A DNA stretch of 64,000 bases from Catonia carolina (lineage: Eukaryota; Arthropoda; Insecta; Hemiptera; Achilidae). The DNA is taken from positions 56,404,672 to 56,468,671 of the forward strand of contig JAQMRL010000003.1 in NCBI GenBank assembly GCA_035578175.1. The letters are read 5' to 3'. The notes beneath the pieces were generated by a model. That model was not told where the DNA came from. It ran no database searches and saw only the letters and a list, made by a program, of their open reading frames with translations. Below are positions 36,401 through 45,930 of this stretch, one piece after another. Position 1 is the stretch's first letter. Each line of letters begins with the position of its first letter. The translations under genes were made by a program, and so were the position numbers.

Positions 36401-36556
36401 TAACGTCCGACTGTTTTGCAATTACTGCTAATGCAGACGGTGAGAAGAGTGATAGAAAAAAATGAGTGATGAAAAAATGCCAGACCTGACCGGGAATCGA
36501 ACCCGGGATCCCACGTAGAAGCCAGTTGCGCTAACCACTACGCCAACGGGCCGGCC
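36401..36556 (-). repeat. tRNA-derived SINE, family S1, best copy
   Basis: The minus strand starts GGCCGGCCCGTTGGCGTAGT, with an A box (TGGCGTAGTGGTTAGCGC) and a perfect B box (GGTTCGATTCC) in GATCCCGGGTTCGATTCCCG. Then come GGTCAGGTCTGGC, a T-rich spacer and the tail GTAATTGCAAAACAGTCGGA. The intact boxes suggest a relatively young pol III-transcribed SINE. The cloverleaf is incomplete in the anticodon arm, so this is not a tRNA gene. Confidence 0.9.
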
Positions 36557-38289
36557 AACATCGATTATAATTTCATAAACAAAATATTATTTTTAAAACA
36601 ATGCTTAATTAAATTTTTAAAAAGGAAGTTTAATAAATTAAGTCTACAAGGTTTTCTAAATTCGTTATAACATAAGTCACGTTACAACCTTCAGGTTGCA
36701 TTCCAAAGCATCTTTGAGAAACCCGGCCTAGAGTTTAATTTTCCGCTCCTTGCTTTTTTAAAAAGCATGAAAGTTCTAGACTACAAAATAGAAAGTCTTT
36801 CTTACTGCAGATGTTTGTAAAATTTCAACCATATCGTGTCAGAGTAAGAATATTTTTGTGTTTATATTCAAATTCGATTTGATAATAATTCTCTTCATTG
36901 ATTAATGCTAATCCTGGATATTAATTCTGTTAATGACTAATAATGTACATACTTTAGCATACCTTAAGTGAAACTAAATGTATAGGCTACTGTTCAGAAG
37001 TTTGGTCCAAAGGCTTGACCTTTGATATTCGGTAATATTCATCATTTTTTGGTGATTCAAAACAATAATATAAACGCACAAAAAATTATTTTAACATTTT
37101 TATTTCGAATGCTTTTAAGGATCTGGTTATTAATAAATGATAAATATTAAAATTAAACTTAGGCTAATAACAACTATTTTTTAACAAATTAATCAATACA
37201 ATAAAATATGATAACTGTTAAAACACTAGTAAATTTTAATTAAAATATTTATCTTAATAGTAGACTAAATTTTATTCCAATGTGTTATTAAGCTAGAGAC
37301 TTAATTAAACTTAAGAAAAAAAGATGGCCATTTACAATTAAATAATGTATACCTGAACATAATGCTATTTAATTACCCTACGTGAATCTATCTATTTATA
37401 TCGAAAACATTCAAAATAAGTTCAGAAACTTACTTTATATAACACGCGCTGCAATGGTTTGCTACAATGAATAGAGTCGGTGACAGGTATCAAAATTATA
37501 ACACGTCTATTATAATTTAATTCAGTAACCGCTTTTATTTTCTTATTTATTGACGAGTTTGTTCCAATACTTATAATGTTTTATTATATATATATTTTTT
37601 TAATTTCCGTAAATTGTTCTATTTATAGAATGATTATAACCTTATGAATTATTTGTTTTCCTTTTTACCATATCAACTGAGTACGCTATCTATCGAGTGA
37701 AAAGAGGCCAAGGCTGTAAACTGTTTATTAGGAAATAGTGAACTTGTCAGTCAAAATATTTAAATTAAATAAACTTTTTATTTCTTTTTAATGTTGAAGA
37801 CTTACGGAAGTAAAATGTGAGCCGGATGATAATGCACCGTAAACAACAGGAACATTAAGAATCATACTGAGAGGATGTTTCTAGGAAGTTTTTATATAAT
37901 TAGATTTTAATTTCCTCTTAAAATCTTTTTAACTGATCAATATTTAGGATAAAAAATCTATGTTTAAAAATCCTTTCTATAATATTTACAGAGCAAGGTT
38001 ATGTATTACAACTAACATTTATACCTGATTGTCTAAATTATGAACAAGTAGTTTTATTAAAATTCTGATTTGTAGTATAAAACAGAGATAGAACATTTTT
38101 AAACATACGAGGTAGTATGAACCTAGACCTAAATTGTTTTAGCTAAGTGAGTCAAAGCAAAATTTATAAATTTTTGCCAGAACTTTGTAAACAGTTTTTG
38201 TCAAGAGATTTTTCTATTCAAGAAAAAAAGGCAATACTCTAACTAATGTGATAGATGTATAGTGCAGAAAAATCGTCAGTCATTTAATG
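36557..38289. other. AT-rich spacer
   Basis: No gene or repeat recognised. Confidence 0.5.
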
Positions 38290-38520
38290 AATGCAGCCAT
38301 TACTGAAGCTTCTTGTGGCTAACTAACTTCCCTAGTTACGTATCCAATAAAACATTACACGAATCCTTCACAAAAATACTTTTTAAAATAATTGTACCAT
38401 GGAGACAGTTTTCAAAACCATAATAATTCCTTAGAATATAATGTATATTCTACCGATTTACCCAGAATTCCACAGAAACGATTGAAATGCTATTGAATAA
38501 AGCCGTGATAAATAATCACT
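38290..38520 (+). pseudogene. Jockey-like LINE C-terminus, strongly decayed
   Basis: Tyr-Val-Ser-Asn-Lys-Thr-Leu-His can be read at 38338-38361. About 100 bp downstream, Pro-Arg-Ile-Pro-Gln-Lys-Arg-Leu-Lys (about 38461-38488) corresponds to the Pro-Gly-Asn-Pro-X-Arg-Arg-Leu-Lys motif. The order and spacing fit the other Jockey ends here, with multiple shifts and stops. Confidence 0.55.
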
Positions 38521-39156
38521 ACCTAAATGAAAAAAGAGTTTAATTAAAAATTCAGTTTAATACAAATTTGATTTTTCGGAGCTTTGTCAATGGGTTGTCT
38601 CCTTTCTAAACTATTAGAGTCGTTTTAATTCTTATACATATTTTTTTCATCTTTTTTGAAATAGTCATTTCACAGTTGCAAAATTATTATATAGGCTTAA
38701 GTAGTAACAATAAATTTGTCGCATTAAAATAAATAAAAAGCATAAGTTCGCTGTAACTTAGAAGTAATAAAAATGAAAAATAAATTGACGAGATATGAAT
38801 AACTGGGCATTTTGAGTTGGGAATGTTTTTGAAAATTAAATAATAAAACAAAAATTTTTGTATTTATTACTTGAAATTCTTTTCAGTAGACGTTCAAAAA
38901 AACTATGTAGGACGATGCACAAGAAAATTGAATTACTCGTACACCCAAACCCTTTTGTACTACTAGGGCGATACCGTGTCCTCAACGTAGATATTTAAAT
39001 CGCCTTTGGACAAGAGATCTTCTTTGGGAAGACCAATAATTGTAGGACTGTAAAAATTTCTCCAAGCTCTAACAAATATATATGGGTTTGAAACCATTCA
39101 GTAACAAATTTTATAGTAAAATTATATTTAATTTTTAAAAATGAATTTCATTTTAT
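38521..39156. other. AT-rich spacer
   Basis: No gene recognised. Confidence 0.5.
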
Positions 39157-39320
39157 GACCGCCTACTTGGCGTAATGACTAGCGCGATAGCCTACAAAGC
39201 AAAAGGTCCTGGGTTTGATTCCCGGCTAGGGTCTGCAAATTTTAACACGTTAAAACCCACCGTTACTGTGCCAAACCCGACAGTAGTTTAATAACCCAGG
39301 TGTTGATCGGACTTTTTTTA
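39157..39320 (+). repeat. tRNA-derived SINE, family S2, best copy
   Basis: GACCGCCTACTTGGCGTAAT with ACTAGCGC (A-box region) and CCTGGGTTTGATTCCCGGCT (B-box region) head this copy. The tail begins GGGTCTGCAAATTTTAACAC. It matches 1344-1525 and 62322-62450. The head is similar to family S1, so both may descend from the same tRNA gene class. Confidence 0.85.
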
Positions 39321-39605
39321 AAGGCACATACGTACGTAAGTTCATTAAAGAAGAAAAATGTTATTTATGTTGTGCTGGAGTAGCCTACTTTTCTGATGTT
39401 TTTTTCTTTGATTCTTCTCCAGTATTTTTTCAGTATTTTTGATCTCTTCTGGCGTTTTTCGTTGGTATACACGATTTTCTGTCGTTGGGTCATTTCTCCT
39501 ATTCAAGTCTTGTGTTGTTCAGTTTGTGGTATTTTCCGGATTTTCTTTTTAAGTCGTCGAGTGGGATCTGGATTTCGTTCATGTCCTGTTCAATTTCTTT
39601 GATTT

Positions 39606-39616
39606 AGTGAGGATTA
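39606..39616 (+). repeat. Target-site duplication, left copy
   Basis: AGTGAGGATTA, identical to 40648-40658, brackets the LINE insertion. Confidence 0.9.
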
Positions 39617-40647
39617 TAACGCATTGGAATTGATGACAAGGACCTCCGCATAATTGTTGACGTGTACTGGAACCAGTCAGCGGCACTCAGATTAGAGGAA
39701 GAAGAGACTGAGGAATTTCCAGTGGCAAGAGGAGTGAGACAAGGATGTATTATGTCACCCATATTGTTCAATGTTTATTCGGAACAAATTTTCCGAGAGG
39801 TTCTGGAAGGAGTGGAGGAGGGCATCTTGTTGAATGGTACACGGGTGAATAATATTAGGTATGCTGACGACACCATGATTTTTGCTGACAGCCTGGAAGG
39901 ACTACAAAGGTTGATGAACCGCATAGTGGAGGCAAGTGGAAGATACGGATTGCACATAAACAGTAATAAGACCAAGTTTATGGTGGTCAATAAGGAAAAC
40001 ATCACCAATGCCAACCTTTATGTCCACGACCAACCTATAGAAAGGGTGACACAGACAACGTATTTGGGCACCATGATAAATGAACAGTGGGATAACACTC
40101 AGGAGATCAGGTGCAGAATCGGGAAAGCACGAGCTGCCTTCAACAGTGTGAGCAAGTTTTTCAAATGCCATGATTTGCATTTAGACATCAAGATGCGCAT
40201 GCTCAGATGTTATATATTTTCGATCTTGTTGTACGGCGTCGAATCATGGACACTTAACGCGGCTATCACGAAGAAGCTGGAAGCCTTTGAAATGTGGTTA
40301 TATCGCAGAATGTTGCAAATATCATGGAGGGACCGCATTTCAAACATCCAAGTCCTTCAAAGAATGAAGAAAGAGAAGGAAATCATGGACACTGTCAAGA
40401 TTCGGAAGTTGCAGTACTTTGGCCATATTATGAGGAACGAGGGAAGGTATGCTCTGCTTCAAACCATAATACAGGGGAAGGTGAGCGGAAGACGAGGACC
40501 GGGGCGTAGGAGAGTATCCTGGCTGCAGAATCTGAGGGCGTGGTGTGGGAAGTCCTCCAACGAGTTGTTCAGAATAGCGACAGACAAAGTAAAAATAGCC
40601 TTACTGATCGCAAACATCCGAAACGGATATGCACCATGAGAAGAAGA
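39617..40647 (+). mobile_element. 5'-truncated LINE insertion with intact TSD
   Basis: A 1,031-bp insertion bounded by identical 11-bp direct repeats (AGTGAGGATTA at 39606-39616 and 40648-40658). The reading frame of the reverse transcriptase is open from the first full codon after the 5' junction (39620) to the TGA at 40637. The element ends GAGAAGAAGA after the stop. Such 5' truncation with variable-length TSD is the signature of target-primed reverse transcription. The clean TSD and undamaged frame suggest a young insertion. Confidence 0.9.
39620..40639 (+). CDS. LINE endonuclease-reverse-transcriptase, C-terminal part (partial)
   Basis: An open frame without internal stops. Counting from the first in-frame GTG (39662), the reverse-transcriptase block Gly-Val-Arg-Gln-Gly-Cys-Ile-Met-Ser-Pro is at residues 24-33, the catalytic Tyr-Ala-Asp-Asp at 67-70, Tyr-Leu-Gly at 134-136, Leu-Leu-Tyr-Gly-Val-Glu-Ser-Trp at 189-196, Tyr-Phe-Gly-His-Ile-Met-Arg at 252-258, and a basic Gly-Arg-Arg-Gly-Pro-Gly-Arg-Arg-Arg stretch near 276-284. 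Coding sense extends upstream to 39620 (Ile-Gly-Ile-Asp-Asp-Lys-Asp). The N-terminal endonuclease, fingers and the first RT blocks are missing, so no active protein is expected. Clade is RTE- or CR1-like. No native start codon is present; minus-strand frames here are shadows. Confidence 0.92.
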   Translation, partial: RIGIDDKDLRIIVDVYWNQSAALRLEEEETEEFPVARGVRQGCIMSPILFNVYSEQIFREVLEGVEEGILLNGTRVNNIRYADDTMIFADSLEGLQRLMNRIVEASGRYGLHINSNKTKFMVVNKENITNANLYVHDQPIERVTQTTYLGTMINEQWDNTQEIRCRIGKARAAFNSVSKFFKCHDLHLDIKMRMLRCYIFSILLYGVESWTLNAAITKKLEAFEMWLYRRMLQISWRDRISNIQVLQRMKKEKEIMDTVKIRKLQYFGHIMRNEGRYALLQTIIQGKVSGRRGPGRRRVSWLQNLRAWCGKSSNELFRIATDKVKIALLIANIRNGYAP

Positions 40648-40658
40648 AGTGAGGATTA
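40648..40658 (+). repeat. Target-site duplication, right copy
   Basis: AGTGAGGATTA, directly after the LINE 3' end. Confidence 0.9.
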
Positions 40659-41971
40659 GATTTTCTGTTTAGAAAAAAGTTGACAAATTGTGTGGAGATT
40701 CTGGCGGAGTCAATCTTCAAGAGATGTCCAAAGAAGAAATTCTCTTTTTCCTCATATGATCTGCTAAAAAGAATAAAAACTAAAAAGAATAAATTAATTT
40801 CATGGTAAAATTGTTATAATTTTTTTTATAATGTATTCTAAATGGTCAATAAATTAGTTACAAAAAATGTATAAAAGTTATTGATAGCGAGGTGGTAAAG
40901 TTCATGGTGATGTTAATGAACAAAATTACAGTAATTTTACACTTATTAAGAAACTGGCGTAAATAAATTTTCCAATGGAATATCAAAATTATTCCTCAAC
41001 CCCATAAATTTTCTTCATATCATACAAAATCACGGACAGATCAAAAAGGAAGGGGATTTAACATTATTCTAATACCGAAAAATATCTGTTCATTCTGACA
41101 TGTAGATATGAAAGTCATCTTTATACATTTTTTAACACTGTGAATTATATTTTTTGATTCATTCACTTTGAACTTCACTTTTTATAATATTTACTGTGTG
41201 TAAAATCTAATTTATGTGTCCATAGCCATTAAAATTCAATTAAACGATCTGTGAAAATTCAATGAAGATCAATTTATGATGTGATAACGTTTCAAAAATC
41301 ACTCAATTGAATTAAAACTCTGTTATAAATAACACAGTTGTGTAAAAACAATTTGTTGAATGATTTTTAAAGTAAAATTTAATTTCATGTTAAATTTAAT
41401 TTATTGTCGGTATCGAGAGAATAAGACAACGTGCAAAAAATATTTAATTTTCTGTAAAGAATATTGAAAATGAAATTCGCTTTTGGGAAGATTTTAATTT
41501 GGGAGTAATAATTCTGTCAACGTACGATTTTAGTTACGTGAAGTTCTTTCCAAACGAGTGCATAAATTTCTAAGAATTTCTTTTGTTTAAAGCTTTATAT
41601 AAAATATATACACAACATTTTTTATAACTTTTATTGAACGTTAAAATCAGTTAGTACATTATATTTCAACGATATTGCTAAATGCGATGCTAATGATTCA
41701 AAAACGTAATTTATTCAATCCCGTTTATTCGAAACCTACTAATTAGAAATTTCGGGCAACCCAAACTGATTCATACTTTTTAAACAACGTTTAAAATGGT
41801 TTTACGTTTAAAAATAAAAGCCAAGTCTTTTCATTATGAACCATTTATTTTTAATAGGCTTATCAACATAAAAATTAAGTTTCAAGCGATAAACTGATAC
41901 TGAATCGTTTTCGGTACATAGTATGTAGGACGTGGTCTCTGTGTGAAAGATTTCGGAAAGATACCTATACC
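40659..41971. other. AT-rich spacer
   Basis: No gene or repeat recognised. The sequence just after 40658 is continuous with that before 39606 if the LINE is removed. Confidence 0.5.
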
Positions 41972-42207
41972 TCAATGAACTAAAGACTACAGATGATATC
42001 TAGCCACTAACAGCCAAGGTCGGGTGTGAGCTTGACCCTTTGCTAAGTCACACTCTTTTCCGAACTCTAGCTGACTCTTTGTTTGGCTGTCATACACAGC
42101 GGGACCACAATGTCACAATGCAGGATACGATTAACGAAAGTCAATTGGCTCTGTGCTGTGACCTAGTTCACTATTCTCCGCCTTCATCTACAGTCTCTAG
42201 TTCGTTA
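41972..42207 (+). mobile_element. MITE-like element with 24-bp terminal inverted repeats, copy 1
   Basis: Starts CAATGAACTAAAGACTACAG (ATGA) and ends TCATCTACAGTCTCTAGTTC (GTTA), giving inverted repeats of about 24 bp with few mismatches. A second copy (238 bp) lies in opposite orientation at 63521-63758. Interior words such as GGTCGGGTGTGAG, GACCACAATGT, CAGGATACGATTAACG and CTCTGTGCTGTGA are shared. The interior has no transposase, so the element is non-autonomous. No clear target-site duplication was found, leaving the superfamily open. The frames at 42040-42261 (plus) and 42171-42359 (minus) are incidental. Confidence 0.85.
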
Positions 42208-42224
42208 AGTATAGTTGAAGTTTT

Positions 42225-42610
42225 ACAAGACTCTGACTGTTCTAGTATTGCTGTACGGTAGTGAGTCACGGGTACTTGGGAAGAAGGATGAACGTCAAAT
42301 CCAGGCGGTGGAAATGCGATTCTTGAGAAGAATTTCAGGGGTGCAGTTTGATTGATCACATTAAAATTAGTTTGATATGAGGAAATCCCGGACTATTTAA
42401 ATGTCTCTCCTCTATTAGGAACAGTTGACAAATACAGAGAGAAGAGGGAGGAACATTTAATACGCATAATGGAAGCTAGATGGGTGAAACGGCATTAGGC
42501 TACACACCTGCTGGACGAAGAGATGTAGGTAGACAAGAATAAAAATGGGCAAAGAAGTCGAACAGGTCCGTAAGGCCTAAGCCATGACAGGAAGAACAAG
42601 AAGATGACAA
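42225..42610 (+). pseudogene. LINE reverse-transcriptase C-terminal fragment
   Basis: Begins 18 bp after the MITE with Lys-Thr-Leu-Thr-Val-Leu, Leu-Leu-Tyr-Gly-Ser-Glu-Ser (about 42243-42270) and Arg-Gln-Ile-Gln-Ala-Val-Glu-Met-Arg-Phe-Leu-Arg-Arg (42294-42333). Then Asp-X-Ile-Arg-Lys-Ser-Leu-Asp-Tyr (from about 42375) and Glu-Lys-Arg-Glu-Glu-His-Leu follow, in shifting frames. This corresponds to the post-palm region of endonuclease/RT LINEs. The 3' end is a GAAGAACAAGAAGATGACAA tail. Frameshifts occur near 42350 and in-frame stops follow. Confidence 0.8.
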
Positions 42611-42711
42611 TGATAAACAGTGTAGTTACGAATATGACGAAGTTTAATTTAACCAAAATATTACTCTCACACTTCCAAAATATTCTTGTAATTCATTAGA
42701 AATTATAAGCT

Positions 42712-42920
42712 TTTGCTACTGTCTGGCTGCATAAAATCACAAATTGTTTGTTGCCCTAATGCCGGAGTCCTTGACAATAACGCAATATCTCGCTTGGAGT
42801 CTCATAATTACAACGTTTGTGTGCAGAGCGTAATTACGATGGTTTACGTACTGTAGTGCTATTTTCAGTGCTTTTGTTTCTTAATAAGAATAAGCCGCTC
42901 TATGTTACGTATTTCGTCGG
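42712..42920 (+). repeat. Dispersed repeat D, copy 2
   Basis: Same-orientation match to 15080-15290 (see that copy). It lies about 100 bp downstream of a LINE end, whereas copy 1 has no LINE upstream in the same orientation. Confidence 0.6.
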
Positions 42921-45325
42921 TTTGTTCCAGACCTTCACGGAGGTCTGGCGTGATTATGAAAACTATTACACAGTTGGTTAATACCATCTCGATAATGCGT
43001 GGGTAATATCACTTTTTTGACTATGCAAAATATTTTTATTTGCAACTGTATAAAATTAACAACAAGCAAATTTGATAAAAAAAGGATACAAATATTGACA
43101 TTGAGGAGATCGCTGCCCATTGACATTACTTCAACCGTAATCATTAAGTTAGTTCATGATTTATTTATTTTATTCTATTTTTCTTCAATTTTGACGTCTC
43201 ATGCTATCTCTTCTCCGGAGTCGTTTCAGTCTTCGTATAGAGGCAGTTGGTAAATCTGGTGTGTCTAGATCAACAATGAGCTGGTTTGGATTATTGGGTA
43301 ATTTTTTTTAAATCGAGTGAATGAGCGTAGGAACACATCGTTGATGTATGGGATGTTTAAGTCTGTGTGTATCGTTTGTTAGGTAAAAGGGAGCACTAGT
43401 TATCTGTCTTAACAGTTTGGATTGAAAGCGTTGTATTTTCAAAATGACCGACGTAATAGATTATGACGTAAATGTAATATCAAATTTAGCTATTTTTTTT
43501 TATTTTTTTTGTCACTGATTATGGATATTTTTTCGGATAATCCAATTATACTATTTTCCAAAGTTGATGAGCTCTGAACATACGCATTGCCCCCTACCCA
43601 CTTCACAGACTCGCCAACAACGTTGCCAATACTTAGCTCTGTTATATATTTCGTCAACTATTTTTTGGTGTTTCAGTAACAATTATAACCTATGAACACA
43701 CAACCAGCTGATTGTATTATAAAGTTTATATAATATTATAAAGCATTTATATGCTTTATTATGTGATTATATTAAAAGCATGTTAACGCGTTTTATATCC
43801 GTGTGTTTAGTACGAGATGCAAGACCCGAGCGAGCTACTACGGCTCTTATACGCATGCGCGCGTAATGTTTTTCAGAATGATACATTCGTACAATCTGAC
43901 AACGCTGGCAAATGTTCTTTTTGGTCTAAACGCGTGAAACAGCAGGAATCATCAACGGTGAAAAGCATTATAGTTCCCGTTCCCGATTAGTTCGGGTAAG
44001 AGGGGGTTTTGTGTACGTGTACTACTTCAAAATGTTGGGTATACAAGAGTAGTACAAAAAATACTAAAATTGTATTTCTTGAGCTTCTTTTACAATGATT
44101 TATACTGTTGATTGAGCCTAAAGAAAGAAAAAAAATTGAGTTTATAAATATGCCGTCTTAAAAACAAATATAAGTTAATGGGTCAGTTACAATATACAGA
44201 TGAAAAGAGAAAGTACAAACCAGTAAGGTGTTTGATAAAAAGATGAAAGAATGGAGATAATATGTTTGAATTGGCGCTATTCAAGATACTGCGTAGAATG
44301 CCTGAATAGCAGCAATTAGAGAACAAAAATTAAAAGGACAGCTTTAAATGATTCCTTAGAGAGTTCGTGTGGTGTAGAATAAGAAAGGAAACAATGTGTG
44401 AGACATGAAGAGCGAAGATTTCCTAAGCCTTTTTTTTCAAGAAGAGTTTACAACGCGAAATGTAATTGTATTTAACCTCAAACTTATTTTAATTACAATA
44501 GTTTATTGAGGGGTCAGTGAAATATTTAAAAAATATAATTTTTTTCTAACATTTTTAGAGTCTGTTAATATACATTTTTTAACAATTTTATAAATTGTTT
44601 AGAAATTTTATATATATTGTTTTGATTATACTTTTAGGAGCTTGTTATCAGCACTCGTTCTATAATTGGCCATACCCAAGAAAATCCCTCAGCCAGAAGT
44701 GTTAAATTGTCTATGCTGAATAAACGGTATCGCCCAAGTGTACATATTTTGTAAGAGAGCGTTTTCATGTGGTTCAAGTGTTTAGTGCATAATCTTGTAT
44801 GATTCATTTGCTAGTTAGTATTTGTAAGTCTTTATGCAGCATTTGTGTTATATAAGGGGTATTGGGTTATCGTACCTATAATTTTATATGTGAATTATAT
44901 AATATACGAATATGTGATGCAATATATATGTGAATGTATATGTGACTTATATATGGTGATGTATTGCTTGTATACGTTTCGTATGTAAAGGTTCAGCAGA
45001 TTCATTCTCCAAAGTTACACTTTATATACCTAGATTGGTATTATAACTGTCTTTTAAATTTGTGTGTTATGTTTAATTTACCTACAGTGTTCAGATATGG
45101 GGCACGTGCAAAAACTCAAATATTAAAATTATTCAGCGTTTTTAGTCAAAGATACTCCGATCTTCAACAGCTACGCCCTGGTACAAGAGGAATAATACTG
45201 CATTAACAAATAACTTTTTATATCAGCAGTTAAAAATGAATTTTAAATTTTTTGTACAAAATACGAAAAACGGCTTGAATATTACAAAATTTATTTTATT
45301 TTATTTTAGTTTTATTGTCACCGGA
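42921..45325. other. Spacer with a small CpG-rich patch
   Basis: No gene recognised. A patch at 43825-43870 (CCCGAGCGAGCTACTACGGC, GCATGCGCGCG) is unusually CpG-rich for the region. The block 44130-44450 is purine-rich on the plus strand and could be decayed coding sequence, but no motif stands out. Confidence 0.45.
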
Positions 45326-45366
45326 TAGTGACATTGAGTGGCGAGATAAAACTTTCACTTTTTGGC

Positions 45367-45382
45367 GACCCTGAGAAAGGCC
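45367..45382 (-). terminator. Histone-type stem-loop 1 (imperfect)
   Basis: Minus strand GGCCTTTCTCAGGGTC: six pairs with two G-U wobbles and loop TCTC. The 3' flank is GCCAAAAAG. Confidence 0.4.
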
Positions 45383-45423
45383 ATCTATATGCGTTTCTGC
45401 CGGGACGGACAAAGTTTGTTGAT

Positions 45424-45439
45424 GGCCCTAAAAAGGGCC
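45424..45439 (-). terminator. Histone-type stem-loop 2
   Basis: Minus strand GGCCCTTTTTAGGGCC: perfect 6-bp stem and TTTT loop, 3' flank ATCAACAAA. The histone consensus is GGYYCTTTTCAGRRCC. Confidence 0.5.
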
Positions 45440-45459
45440 AGTGAAAACCTTTGTGAGTT

Positions 45460-45475
45460 GGTCCTGAGAAGGACC
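45460..45475 (-). terminator. Histone-type stem-loop 3
   Basis: Minus strand GGTCCTTCTCAGGACC: perfect 6-bp stem and loop TCTC ending in C like the canonical loop. The 3' flank AACTCACAAAGG contains a purine-rich AAAGG that could stand for a histone downstream element. Confidence 0.55.
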
Positions 45476-45930
45476 GATGAAGGCAGCGTGTGGCTGAGGC
45501 TACGGCGACGGCGCGTCGTCGTCTAGCGCAGACATCTGCTTTGTCGGGATCCGTTGGGTGCAAGGCTCGGTCGACATTAAGTGGCGAGGGACCACTGTGG
45601 GCATTGCTTGCGGCAGCGGGCGATGACGGTCCCGTGTCGGCGAGCGGAAGCATCATCTTCTCTCTTGCAGGGTCGTCGATAAATCTTTGTTGGAGTCCGG
45701 TAGCCGTGTGCCAATGGTGGATGCCTCATCTGCTGTTGAGTGAATTGGAATTGAATGATCTCGGTCCCAGTGAGAGCTCAGTATATAGTCTCCAGTGCGC
45801 AGCAGTGGGAACGGTTATAAGCCCTCTCTGGTGCCAACACAGGCCTACCGCCCTGTCGAACTACTGGTGGTTTCTTTCTGTCGGAAGCTTTTATAGCCGG
45901 GAGGTGCCTAATCAAAGGGGGCGATGGTAA

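Larger units (their letters stand above)
45326..45930 (-). promoter_or_regulatory. GC-rich island with histone-type 3' stem-loops and a TATA-like box
   Basis: GC- and CpG-rich block in AT-rich surroundings. On the minus strand a TATA-like CTATAAAAGC lies at 45896-45887. About 410 bp downstream come three stem-loops shaped like the histone-mRNA 3' processing hairpin (6-bp stem, 4-nt loop). The word GTGGCGAG preceded by ACATT(A/G)A occurs twice (45332 and 45574). Short frames on both strands cross the block, including 45490-45930 (plus) and 45318-45656 (minus), but neither resembles a histone or any family I know. It could be a decayed histone-cluster fragment, a histone-like replication-dependent gene, or a repeat that has captured the signal. 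Confidence 0.4.

Noticed and set aside
36480..36550. Functional tRNA gene on minus strand
   Set aside because: Good A and B boxes but no consistent anticodon stem, and a SINE tail follows; other truncated copies exist in the window.
45318..45656. 112-codon minus-strand protein with repeated Phe-Ser-Gly-Pro phrases
   Set aside because: The repeated phrases are translations of the stem-loop sequences, not a protein repeat.
45490..45930. 146-codon plus-strand protein in the GC-rich island
   Set aside because: High GC reduces stop frequency, so long frames are expected; no domain was recognised, and the overlapping minus-strand frame is just as long relative to chance.
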